64,000 nt of DNA. Source: Dendrolimus kikuchii. Taxonomy: Eukaryota > Arthropoda > Insecta > Lepidoptera > Lasiocampidae. The notes under the pieces are model-generated. The model ran no database searches and was not told the origin of the DNA. It saw only the letters and a program-made list of their open reading frames with translations. The stretch lies in assembly GCA_019925095.2 (NCBI GenBank), contig CM034388.1, positions 26,356,934 to 26,420,933 of the forward strand. The letters are read 5' to 3'. Below, one piece after another: positions 53,740-63,666 of this stretch. The position numbers and the translations under genes were made by a program. Position 1 is the stretch's first letter; each line of letters opens with the position of its first letter.

Positions 53740-54350
53740 CAAGCGCTGTTATGACACTGATTTTAATATCCGAAAATTGCCGAATATAAATGTATAATAT
53801 TTGTAAACTGCTGACCATTGTACATACATATGTACTTACTTTGTACAGTAGTGACACTATCGCAATGGAATCGTACTTTGAATATCTTCGCAATTGAAAT
53901 AGCAGAATTGGGCCTCTGAAAAATGTGCAGCGCCGTATCCTCGTCGCATGTATCACAATAATAACACTCTGACGTTGCCTCACGGCCTAGGCGACACAAG
54001 TACCTCCTAAAGAATTGGGCCCCTGAAAAATTTGAAGTGCCGGATCCTCCTCGCTTGTATCACAACGATGGCACTCTGATGTTGGCGCACGGCGTAGGCG
54101 ACACAGGTACCTCCCAATATCCCCGTGCCCCGAGAGGACCTGTGCCAACCGGAACCTCAGGGTGCGGTGTAGTCTTTTTAGCCAGTCTTGCAGGACGGGC
54201 CTCACCGCCTCTATGGTGGCGAGACCCGCGCTGGCGTGTCTCAGGCGCTGTCCTAGATATTCCATCCCCTTTAAGCAACTGACCTGACAACGCCGTAGCC
54301 TTCGGTCCTGGTATTGCAAACGTATAGTCAAGGTGGCGAAGTCCGTCAAT
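53740..54350 (-). pseudogene. R1-like LINE ORF2 C-terminus with tandemly duplicated zinc knuckle
   Basis: The minus frame 53987-54349 encodes VRPVLQDWLKRLHRTLRFRL and QVLSGHGDIGRYLCRL, then ECHRCDTSEEDPALQIFQ. This is the region downstream of the RT in R1-clade ORF2 (..VLSGHG.FG.YL..C..C...DTA.H...C..). Immediately after, 53905-54000 repeats the last part as YLCRLGREATSECYYCDTCD and EDTALHIFQ. On DNA this is a 107-bp tandem duplication (AGAATTGGGCC at 53904 and 54011). The knuckle histidine is Q in the first copy but present in the second. RT domain absent. Confidence 0.78.
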
Positions 54351-55133
54351 GGGATATGTTCTTACACAGCCCGTTTTTTAACTTTTTTAAATGGAATTTA
54401 ACACCAACTACAATTCGAAGACAGAATTCAATGGTGCCTTAGTGCTTAATGCCTTCACTGACCGATTTGTTGTCGTCGTAACTATTCAAACACGGAAATA
54501 ATAAAAAGTGTATGTTGTTCCCACACCAACGGACGTCGCCACCTTGACTATATACGCTTCAGTAAGCACTTTCCATCCGCTGGAACGTCTACTTATTTTC
54601 CAACTTCACAATAAAGAATAAGCCCTTATAATAACTTACTGTTCATTTGAACTATGTCCCGCACATTTGTTTAAAGCACTCTGAAGGCTAGATACAGACA
54701 TGCAGAGTAATACTACAAAATTAGGTTAAACTACTAACATTTTTAGGTAGCAAACATTTAATTAAGCTTGCCTTGTATTTAAAACGTTTCACTGAGTAAT
54801 TGACCTTACCTTTATTGTGAATAAAATGGTGATATTTTAATGAATATAATTATAATAACATAAATGTTATTATAATTGTATTCATCAAAATGAAACGGAA
54901 TAAGGATTAAAATCTTTATACCGTTTCATAATTGTTTGAGGGAATATAGTATACTAATGGCAATAAGGAAAAAGAGTATATAGACAAATAATAACAAACA
55001 TTAAAAACGGATTGTCGATGCAATTAAACAACCCTTGCGTAAGTAATACATATGTATATAATTTTCTCTATGTTTTTAACATGGCCGAAGGAAATAAAAT
55101 TTCATATTTAATTAGGTTTATACAGATGTCGAG
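54351..55133. other. AT-rich stretch with an inverted echo of the R1-like fragment
   Basis: 54531-54552 (GGACGTCGCCACCTTGACTA) is the reverse complement, with one mismatch, of 54323-54344 at the edge of the R1-like fragment. Nothing else is recognised. Confidence 0.5.
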
Positions 55134-55440
55134 TCGTGGTAGCGTAATGGCTAGTGCACGCGTCCCAAACTCAGAGGGCGCGGGTTCGATCCTGGCCGGA
55201 ACGCATGCACCACTTAGACAGTTTTCTGATCTAACGTGCATATTCTTACAATTACCACGTGCTAATAACGGTGAAGGAAAACATCGTGATGCAACCTGCA
55301 CATCGAGATAACCGATGTGTCAAACCTGCCAAGCCGCCTTGGACAAGCGTGGCGGGTATACGTCCGTTCCCCCCCTATAATGGGAGGCCCGAGCCCAGCA
55401 GTGGGACATTTATGGGCTTATTTATACAGATTAAAAGATA
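55134..55440 (+). mobile_element. tRNA-derived SINE, full length
   Basis: Head GTCGTGGTAGCGTAATGGCT has an A-box-like TAGCGTAATGG, and GCGGGTTCGATCCTGG holds a perfect B box (GTTCGATCC), the pol III promoter inherited from a tRNA. The body has CGGTGAAGGAAAACATCGTG, ACATCGAGATAACCGATG and GCCCGAGCCCAGCAGTGGGA. It ends near GGCTTATTTATACAG. Partial copies lie at 8318, 16478 and 23801. Confidence 0.9.
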
Positions 55441-55885
55441 AGATATTTTACATGACTTTTTCTCAGTCTATATGTGATATTTGTCCGCAGTTATTAATCC
55501 TAATTTCCTTAGCCGACCGGACAGTGAGCGTAAGAATGTTTATACGCCACCCCCACGGAGATAAAAAGAACTTAAAAAAGTAAACAACCTAATAGGTAGT
55601 ATGAAACTAAAAATCACTATCGTCGAGTTAAAAATGGACTGTACATGACTAGGAGTTGCCAGTCACTCTTCTCACTGTTTTTGACATTATTTAAGACATA
55701 TTATTATATCAAATCAGTCAGACAAGTTCCTTATTCTTTGTTGTACACAAAATAGTTACATATAAAACTGCATAACAGTAGTGATGTACAAAGGCGAACT
55801 TAACCCTATAAAGTTCTTCACATATACATACATACATACATACATATTACATACATATATAAAATACATATATAATATCAGTTAA
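55441..55885. other. AT-rich stretch, simple repeats
   Basis: (CATA)n near 55828-55850; no gene seen. Confidence 0.4.
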
Positions 55886-56118
55886 TTTTTATTTATTGCA
55901 GAACTTCAGCAGACAGGCAGACGGCCCACTTGATGGAAAGCGGTTACATCGCCTATGGACATTTGCAACACCAAAGGCGCTACAAATGTGCCGCTGCTCT
56001 CTTAAGGGAAACTGGAACCTGGTCACTAATGTCGGAAAACAACTCATGGTTGTTATGGAAACATACTCTAGACCAGGGGTGGTAGCTATCCAGTCGGACA
56101 AATACCCTACCACCTGGC
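55886..56118 (-). mobile_element. Family J retroposon, short head
   Basis: ATTGCAGAACTTCAGCAGAC tail to CCTACCACCTGGC at 56118. Contains ATGTCGGAAAACAACTCATG where most have ATGCCGGAACACAACTCAAG. Confidence 0.92.
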
Positions 56119-57300
56119 AAGGAATAATTAGGACAGATAGTGCTCTTCAACTCTTCTTTTAAAGGTATTTTCCGACTGACTATCTCGGATCACATGAGGG
56201 AGGAGGGTTTTTGTGTGCATGTTTAAAAGAGAAGACATTTGTAAGAAGAGACTAAATATTTTATGCTAGATAGTCCATTAATGAAAAAGTTACATGATAG
56301 AAACAGTTCACCGGGTGTGAGAAACAAATTCTAGTTAATGCTTCATCAGCTACCAATAGTAGGGGCGGGTTTAAGAAATGTTGACTTTACGCCATGAAAG
56401 ATGACATCGATTTTACAATAAGGGATTCCGAAGTTCACGAAGTTCTGAAATGAACACTCCAAATATAATTGGGATATATCGTTTACAGTAATGATGACCA
56501 ATTATATCTCGTCAAATCTCAAACTTTAGGACTAATTTTAGAGATGACAAATAAAAAAAAAGTAAGGCTACACATGATTTCGTGATGCTATTAAAAACAT
56601 TTTTGGGTGAAATATAAATCTCCGTTTATTCTGATTCTACAAACGTACGTATGTACTATTGTATAATAGAGAAACCTAAAAAATTGAAAAGAAGAAGATT
56701 AAAGCGAGATGGACATGTAACATGGAGAGATAAAAATTATATTGCAATAAGAATATAACACTGGACACATACAACCATAGAAGAATGAAGGTATACCAAA
56801 ACAGAGATAGGTGGATCGATTATGTAAAGCATGATACAAACAATTTTAGCATATAGCCTGAATGCCCGCTCTATTCGAGCGTGCGGGACAGAGCGTGCAG
56901 CGTTCGTATCACATGGAAACGCTAGCGAGTGTCCCTAATGACGGTCGGCTGGAGCGACGGGTCCGGCGGGCATGTTTGCGTTGAGCGATGCGTCGTGTGA
57001 TAGGAACACTGCAAGCCCCGCTCAACTGCACGCTGGTTCGGGAGTCCACTGAGACCGTAGATAAACGAATTTAAATGTATCTAAACGGGCAGGTTGTTAA
57101 CGTACTTGTCCAATTTAAAAACCTGCCCGTAAAACTTCAAGTTAAAATTTTGTTGCCATTCGTTTTTCCACTTGTCCGTTGAAGTTTCAATTCTATTATG
57201 TGTCCCAGCACACATTTAGATTTTTCGCAGATTTACTGCAAATTGTGAATTGGTTAGGTTAGGTACATTTTAATGAATGCATTTTTTATTTAAATATATC
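56119..57300. other. Unassigned stretch with a GC-rich island and a hairpin
   Basis: 56860-57060 is a GC-rich island with loosely inverted words (GTATCACATGGAAACGCT and GTGTGATAGGAACACT), possibly a non-autonomous element. 57085-57095 (ACGGGCAGGTT) and 57120-57130 (AACCTGCCCGT) form a perfect 11-bp stem with a 24-nt loop. No gene is seen. Confidence 0.45.
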
Positions 57301-57305
57301 TTATT

Positions 57306-57518
57306 TTATAAAACAAAAAAAACTGAACTCGATCCGGAACCAAAAAAATATCCATAGTCTACTCTAACATCATGCCGCCTCTTACCACGCGATATACCAT
57401 CTACTCCCTCCACGCGGCCGTAATGCTTTTTTGTGACAGAAAAAATCCTAATACCCCCCCGTCTATATAGAAGTTTCACTTCAAAAAAAGATAGAGTTAA
57501 ATTGTTCGTAGGATCCAA
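57306..57518 (-). other. Unrecognised 70-codon open frame
   Basis: Open from TTG (57518) to TAA. The product is basic and glycine-rich with YRRGGIRIFSVTKKHYGRV, GVDGISRGKRRHDVRV and YGYFFGSGSSSVF. The composition is more coding-like than the flanks. No domain is recognised and no ATG starts it. It could be an exon or a fragment of a dispersed element. Confidence 0.3.
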
Positions 57519-57552
57519 AGCAATAGCATAATAAAACCCAAAAAGTATTTAA

Positions 57553-57849
57553 CCTCCTAGCGCCCAGATTTTGCAACGATTTCTTGAACTAAACGCCCAA
57601 AGTCCTTAAAAAAGTTTCCATGGTGAAGTCCCAAGACTTTGAACTTTATAAATTGTACGTTACAGTAACCTCGAACATACATTTGGAAAAATCACTTTTT
57701 ATATAGGTGGTAATTTGAAATTAGTAGCAATGGTTAAAGTTGAGGTACTTACGTACACTGGGCGTTTATATGACGAAATTGGATTTGGTGTTGGGCCTTA
57801 TTCATTATTTCATTGAAGTACTTTTTTAAGGACCATGGGCGCTACGAGA
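57553..57849. mobile_element. piggyBac-type MITE at TTAA
   Basis: Ends CCTCCTAGCGCCCAG and, from the right reversed, TCTCGTAGCGCCCATGG. TTAA flanks both ends (57549-57552 and 57850-57853), the piggyBac target duplication. Inner arms share GTCCTTAAAAAAGT. 297 bp without a transposase. Confidence 0.82.
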
Positions 57850-57853
57850 TTAA

Positions 57854-58212
57854 GGCAGCATTGACCCATAATTTGCAATTAGTGTTAGGAAATACAAACA
57901 TACGCAATAGTTTAGCGAAGCTCATTATAAATTTCATGCCGGCACGAGTATGATACAGCATTTTGCTAATGATTGTTCTCACGCAACTAATTGAATATTA
58001 CAGGGTAATTTTGCTAGCAAGGGAACCTTTTAAAGGATAATTAATTGCACTACCTAATATAAGGGAACGAATGTCTCTTAATTGAATCATGTAAGTTACA
58101 TCACAGGTTTCCCTGATGATAAGTGCGGGATGGTTGCAAATTGCTAAATAAGTCTTTGATAGTTCGTTATATTAGTTTGAATTGAGATTTGACAATTTGA
58201 GAATTATTAATT
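57854..58212. other. AT-rich stretch, nothing recognised
   Basis: No gene or repeat family seen. Confidence 0.35.
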
Positions 58213-58517
58213 ATTTTATTGCATGAGTTCAGCAAACGGGCAAACGGCCCACGTGATGGAAAACGGTTACCATCGCCTATAAACATTTGCAAAACCAAAG
58301 GTACATGCGCTACTGCTCTCCAAAGGGAGACTGGAACCTGGCCACTAATGCCGGAACACAACTCAAGGTTTTTATGGCGGCATACCCTAGACCAGGGGTG
58401 GTAGCCATCTAGATGGACAAATGCCCTGGCTGTGCCACCTGGCTGTGGGTTGTTTTGTCGTACGACAGACCACCCGGCTGCAAGAAATTGTATTCTTTCT
58501 CCGTTCCTGCACCGATA
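58213..58517 (-). mobile_element. Family J retroposon, long head
   Basis: TTGCATGAGTTCAGCAAACG, CTACTGCTCTCCAAAGGGAG, head CTCCGTTCCTGCACCGATA. A small duplication (CTGGCTGTGCCACCTGGCTG) and a deletion of GCCTCTTAC mark it as older. Confidence 0.9.
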
Positions 58518-58645
58518 AATATATCTGTAAATCAAGAAAATTCGAGTTTCACAAGTACATATGTATTCCTATTTCTTCTGTATCTAATCTTAATATATAT
58601 AAATTACGTGTCACGTTGTTTGTCCGCGATGGACTCCTAAACTAC

Positions 58646-58985
58646 TTTTTTTTTTAATTGCAGGAGTTCAGCAGACAGGCAGACGACCCACTGGATGGAA
58701 AGCGATTACCATCGCCTATGGACATTTGCAACACCAAAGGTGCTACAAATGCGCTGCTGCTCTCTTAAGTGAGTCTGGAACCTGGTCGCTAATGCCGGAA
58801 CACAACTCAAAGTTGTTATGGCGGCATGCTCTAGACCAGGGGTGGTAGCCATCCAGTCGGGCAGATCCAACTTGAAAGATAGGATAGCTTACAACCGTAG
58901 GAACCGGTAGGTGGCGCTGAGATCGGGTTCTAAATTTTATTTCTTCAGGGCAGAACAACGTCTGCCGGGACAGCTAGTATAATAT
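58646..58985 (-). mobile_element. Family J retroposon without head, joined to a dispersed repeat
   Basis: 58646-58864 is tail and middle to CATCCAGTCGGGCAG. At 58865 it switches to a reversed copy of the family at 28885 (GGTAGGTGGCGCTGAGATCG, CGTCTGCCGGGACAGCTAGT). The break is neither known head boundary. Confidence 0.85.
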
Positions 58986-59009
58986 AATATTCAAAGGTGA
59001 CCAGAATAG

Positions 59010-59140
59010 AATAGAAAAGAATAGAAAACACTTTAGTGTCCACCAAAATAAACAATTACAGAATTAATTATTACAATAATTTAACGGCAAAATAAAAGGC
59101 CACCTTATCGCTTAAAGCAATCTCTTTCAACCTGACTGAG
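59010..59140 (-). mobile_element. LINE 3' UTR end
   Basis: ACACTTTAGTGTCCACC, AAAAGGCCACCTTATCGC and AGCAATCTCTTTCAACCTG, a diverged copy of the 3' UTR at 33262. Confidence 0.65.
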
Positions 59141-59776
59141 AGGATACTTTTAGGTTTGAGGTGGGCACAATGAATAATGAAAATACCAATTATGTAAATG
59201 AGAAAACTAGCTTTTGTACAATCTATACAGGTAAATAAAATTGAAACGTCTGTTTGTAATGTCAAAAAAAGAAAAATGTGAAAAAAATCAGTACGAGAGA
59301 AATTCCGAAAATGCAATTTTCAGAATTTTTGTTTATCTATCTGTTTGACTGCCCGTTGGACTGATTTTGACGGGACTTTCAATGGCAGATAGCTGATGTT
59401 ATAAGGAGTAACTTAGGCTACTTTCTTTTTAGGGTTTCGCGAAAAAATAATCCACGCGAATGATGTCGCAGGCACAGCTAGTGTATAATAAAATGTTTAT
59501 CTAGATTTACATTAATATTAATTTACGTACAGTATTGGGCTCCGAAACAAGAATACTCCACTCCTTTCAATTTGCCGCCGTCTTCCGCCATAACAGGACT
59601 CATTTTGGGTCATTGAGCCGTATCCGTTATATTATTTATAGTTACATTCAGCACAGGATGTACAGCACACACACACAGCACAGGATGTATAAACCAGGAT
59701 AAAATCGTGATTTTCGTGGACTTTATAAAATCGTCAAAATTAACAACTGAATGTCAAACAAGTATTATACTACTTT
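59141..59776. other. Unassigned stretch with dispersed words
   Basis: GATTTTGACGGGACTTTCAA at 59361 is also near 25040, and GCAGGCACAGCTAGTGTATA at 59469 resembles the end of a common dispersed element. No gene is seen. Confidence 0.45.
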
Positions 59777-59958
59777 GCCAGGTGGTAGGGCATTTGCCCG
59801 ACTGGATGGCTACCACCCTTGGTCTAGAGCATGCCGCCATAACAACTTTGAGTTGTGTTCCGGCATTAGTGACCAGGTTCCAGACTCGCTTAAGAGAGCA
59901 GCAGCGCATTTGTAGCACCTTTGGTGTTGCAAATGTCCATAGGCGATGGTAACCGCTT
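59777..59958 (+). mobile_element. Family J retroposon, short head, 3' truncated
   Basis: Starts GCCAGGTGGTAGGGCATTTG after ACTTT; stops at GATGGTAACCGCTT, lacking the last ~55 bp and A-run. Confidence 0.9.
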
Positions 59959-60627
59959 AAAGCTTAAAAAGGATGAACATCTAGGGTATAAAAAAGACCG
60001 CGTGTTCTCAACACTGATATTTAATTAAAAACATGTTTCTAGTTTCAGAAATTGAATATAACACTGTTAAAGTGGTAGCTCAAAATTCACTTGGAAACTT
60101 GCAAACTTTCCACGCAAATTGTATTGCCACACGGTAATAGGTACCAATTGGTACCTAATACAAACTTGTAGAGGTAAAGACGAAAGTAGAATACGGAGTA
60201 CTCGTAAGGCATTTAATTCAATTTGCCAATATTTATCTTTGGAATGAAAACTGACTTGAATTTATAGACTTATCAGACAACAGAGATGGTTTTTGTAGTT
60301 TAGAAATAGGGAAAGAAACGTGTACGACACCTTCATAGATACTGTCTGTTTGGAAGCGTCATTATTTAGCGGCGATTTTGCAATCACCAGGCAAAAATTA
60401 TTCATAGAATAAAGTATAACATGGAAAAAATTTAAATATCAGTTGCTTGAATAAAACAGTTGACTGGTTTCAATTTTAAATTAACTTATTTTTTATTTTT
60501 TTATCAGGTGATTGAAAAATTAGCCTTTAATCAATAAACCCTATCTATGTATTGAGTAATATATTCAGTTACTAATCAATTGATGCTTTGTAATAATTAT
60601 TAAACTATATTATTAAATAATATAAAA
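59959..60627. other. AT-rich stretch, nothing recognised
   Basis: No gene or repeat family seen. Confidence 0.35.
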
Positions 60628-61376
60628 CAGGTATTGCCAAAGTGGTCGATCTCGACCCCTTGGGGTCGAAATCGGTTTCCCAGGGGGCGAAATAAACGTG
60701 TTGGAGCTTAACGGTTTTACTCTGCTAGGAGGGGAGCCGCCAATACTGCAACACACGACCAGTCCGCCTTACACCGTCCGGCGACGCTTACGCATATAGT
60801 AAAACCACACATGGTTTCCTTTGTCGCGTATAATATCTGTACCGTAGTCGAAATAAAGCTCATACAATTAGAACAGTCCACTGATTACTACAAGAACCCA
60901 TACCAGCCAGGGAGGAGCCTAAACAAACGAAAAGTGATTTTGGGGGTCGACGAGATCTAATATCGAATCCTATAAAGTAACATAAGTTCTTATTTGAAAC
61001 TGTTAAGATACTGTATAAGTTGTGTTACGTGTACCAGCTTGTTATAAGAATGACCAATATTTTAGTAGGAAGTATAATTGTTGTACTTTTGAAAAACTCA
61101 ACAAATCGATAAGCGTGCACAAGTTCGTATATTTACAGAATTTTTTATCTTATTATTATTATTATATATTTATTTTGTTAAATTTTGATGAGAAAACGAT
61201 GTCAAGTTTACTTACTCACTTACCAATCGCAAAGATTTTATATTGGTAAGTATTTTGTATCAATACTAAAAAAAACTACGAGATAGAATTTTTAAAGTAA
61301 TTTGGCTATAAGGTTCTGAGGTATCAGCTAATTTTGGAAAAGGGGTCTCTTGCAAAAAAAAGTTTGGGAATCCCTG
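60628..61376. mobile_element. hAT-type element, non-autonomous, 8-bp target duplication
   Basis: CAGGTATTGCCAAAGTGG at the left and, reversed from the right, CAGGGATTCCCAAACTTTTT are imperfect terminal inverted repeats. ATATAAAA is identical at 60620-60627 and 61377-61384. The 749-bp interior has GTCGATCTCGACCCCTTGGG and a 75-codon frame (61022-61249) without a transposase motif. Different terminal sequence from the element at 3666. Confidence 0.9.
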
Positions 61377-61384
61377 ATATAAAA

Positions 61385-61735
61385 CATACAGTTCAAGTGA
61401 AATGCCGTTTCATTATAAGGACACGCATACAGCAGTCAAACACAGTCTGCTAGTAACATAATTTTTGAAAAGGAAGTTCTAAAAGAAAAGGAAAAAGCAA
61501 TAACTAGTGGATTGAAAAATAAATTCCATATTTACTGATTGTTTTATTTTTGAAACTTCCTTTATCTCTATGGCCAGATAATATAATATGTTATTTTATT
61601 TTCGTATCTTGCCCACTTTTGAGACAGAAACTTTTTTATTTTCTTATATAACGATTATATTTTATTTACTTTATTTGGGTAACGCGCAATAATTATAATA
61701 TATATATAATACAAAATTGGTATCTGTATATATTA
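61385..61735. other. AT-rich stretch, nothing recognised
   Basis: No gene or repeat family seen. Confidence 0.35.
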
Positions 61736-62480
61736 TAGATAGATAGATAACACTTTAATGTACACCATTACAGAAAACTTATGAACTTGTATTATTCTAA
61801 ATGTGTACAAAGGGCGGTCTTTTTTATTTTTTTTTATTGCAGGAGTTCAGCAGACAGGCAGACGGCCCACTAGATGGAAAGCGGTTACCATCGCCTATGG
61901 ACATTTGCAACAACAAAGGTGCTACAAATGCGCTGCTGCTCTCTTAAAGGAGACTGGAACCTGGTCACTAATGCCGGAACACAACACAAGGTTGTTATGG
62001 CGGCATACTCTAGACCAGGGGTGGTCGCCATCCAGTCGAGCAAATACTCCACCACCTGGCAAAATCTTATCGCTAAAAAGCGATCTCTTCCAGAAGAGCC
62101 TTCTTTCCGTGGCAAGAATATTGCGGATTAGGAGTGGCGATGGTGATATATATAATTATTGTACGATTACTTACATTTTAATAATAAATATATAACTATA
62201 CTAAATATACAAATATACATATAGGTTATATACATATACAAGATATGGTGATAAAATGCAACTATTTAAACATAATAAATATATAGCTATACGCAATATA
62301 ATATCATCTAATTATATAAAACTACATATCATTATATTGCAGATAGTATTTCCTGACCATGTTCTTAAATGTTATTTGAGATTTTGCTTGTCTGACAGCA
62401 ACAGGAAATGTACTCCAAAGTCGGATAGCCATAACCGTGAAAGAATTATTAAAAAACGTTCTATTATTATCAATAGGAAT
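61736..62480 (-). pseudogene. LINE C-terminus and 3' UTR, split by family J
   Basis: The minus strand reads FFNNSFTVMAIRLWSTFP and VAVRQAKSQITFK at about 62350-62460, then a 3' UTR whose AGGGCGGTCTT (61811-61821) and ATCGCTAAAAAGCGAT (62069-62084) are separated by the family J copy. Same family as 33262. Confidence 0.78.
61821..62060 (-). mobile_element. Family J retroposon, short head, inside a LINE 3' UTR
   Basis: T-rich tract, GGAGTTCAGCAGACAGGCAG to CCACCACCTGGC at 62060, then AAAATCTTATCGC. The host sequence GGGCGGTCTTATCGCT is split at TCTT. Confidence 0.93.
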
Positions 62481-63084
62481 AATAGGTCTATTATTATATT
62501 TCTATTAAAAAGCTATTTATGTTTGGCTCATAAAATGACAAGAAATTAATTCATATACTATTACGAGACTGTTACATCCATATATACTTATTCTGATTAA
62601 TAATACCAATCAATCAATATTTAAATATAATCGCAACATACAACCATATCAGAATAAGAAATGTCCATCAAGGAAACTAGAAACCTTCATTAGGACAAGG
62701 TCTGTAACTCCAGAGAATCCTCCTTCATTAGGAGGACTCTCTGGAGTATCTGTAGTTCTATGGCTAAAAGCAAAACTAGTATAGGAATTTGAACATAGTT
62801 CAACTAATTTAATAGCTTATATTCAAGTCAAAACAAAGTTCCAACCGGACGAAGTTGTTGCAGAATTAATTGCAACGGTCAACGGTCAAGTCTTAATCAG
62901 GGATGAAGTTATACTACGCAATATAGGAACAGGCCAAACACGAGTTTAAATATAACTATATATACTATATAGTACAAAAGAAAATCATCACATCATGCAG
63001 TTCATCACCATCAGTAAAGCAAATTTCACAAACTGCTATCAAGATGATTTTAATATATCTCACAAAGATTTCTATAACATTTTC
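62481..63084. other. AT-rich stretch with a strong hairpin
   Basis: 62707-62723 (ACTCCAGAGAATCCTCC) and 62731-62747 (GGAGGACTCTCTGGAGT) form a 17-bp stem with one mismatch and a 7-nt loop. Nothing else is recognised. Confidence 0.6.
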
Positions 63085-63098
63085 CAGTGTAATTAATA

Positions 63099-63652
63099 CA
63101 TACATACATACATAACTTCACGCCAGTTCTCTTGCGGGGTAGGCACGAACAATAGAGCGCCATTCAGGCTTATTCTTACACACCTCACTTGCTTCTTTGA
63201 CATTCATAACTCTTGTCATGCACGCTCGTCTGTTCTTAAGGCTCCTGACATCACCTTCTGCTAGTACACGATCAATTTGATCATGAAAGGTGTGTCGTGG
63301 CCTTCCGCGACTTCTGCATCCATCCACTTTTGCATTGTATATCTGTTTAGTCATTCTTTCATCATGCATTCTTTCCACATGCCCGAACCACCGGAGCATT
63401 CCTTTCCTTACCTTCACCCCGACATTCTCTTTCAGACCAACACTCCTTCTTACTTCGGTATTACGAACGCGGTCCGCGAGCGTCACTCCGCAGATTTTGC
63501 GCAGTGCTCGCATCTCGACCGCGTTTACTCTACTTTCATGCTCTCTCTTCCATACCCAACTCTCGCTTCCATACGTGAGCGTAGGTACGAGCACCGCGTT
63601 ATGTATGGCAAGCTGGGCTTTCTGGCTGAGGTTCTTAGCGCCTAGAAGTATA
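63099..63652 (-). mobile_element. RTE-clade LINE 3' end with 14-bp target duplication
   Basis: The minus frame 63118-63594 encodes VPTLTYGSESWVWKREHE, VEMRALRKICGVTLADRVRN, MLRWFGHVERMHDERM and GRPRHTFHDQIDRVL, ending AYPARELA. It closes in (CATA)n on the plus strand. CAGTGTAATTAATA is repeated exactly at 63085-63098 and 63653-63666. The longest and least damaged RTE copy here: 158 codons open with no stop, suggesting recent insertion. RT domain absent (5' truncation). Confidence 0.95.
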
Positions 63653-63666
63653 CAGTGTAATTAATA

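Noticed and set aside
53987..54349. Complete small zinc-finger protein
   Set aside because: Motif order matches the C-terminus of R1-like LINE ORF2, with missing ligands and a tandem duplication; a retroelement relic.
55134..55205. A genuine tRNA gene
   Set aside because: The A-box and B-box region continues into a SINE body found at three other sites, and I could not fold a credible acceptor stem.
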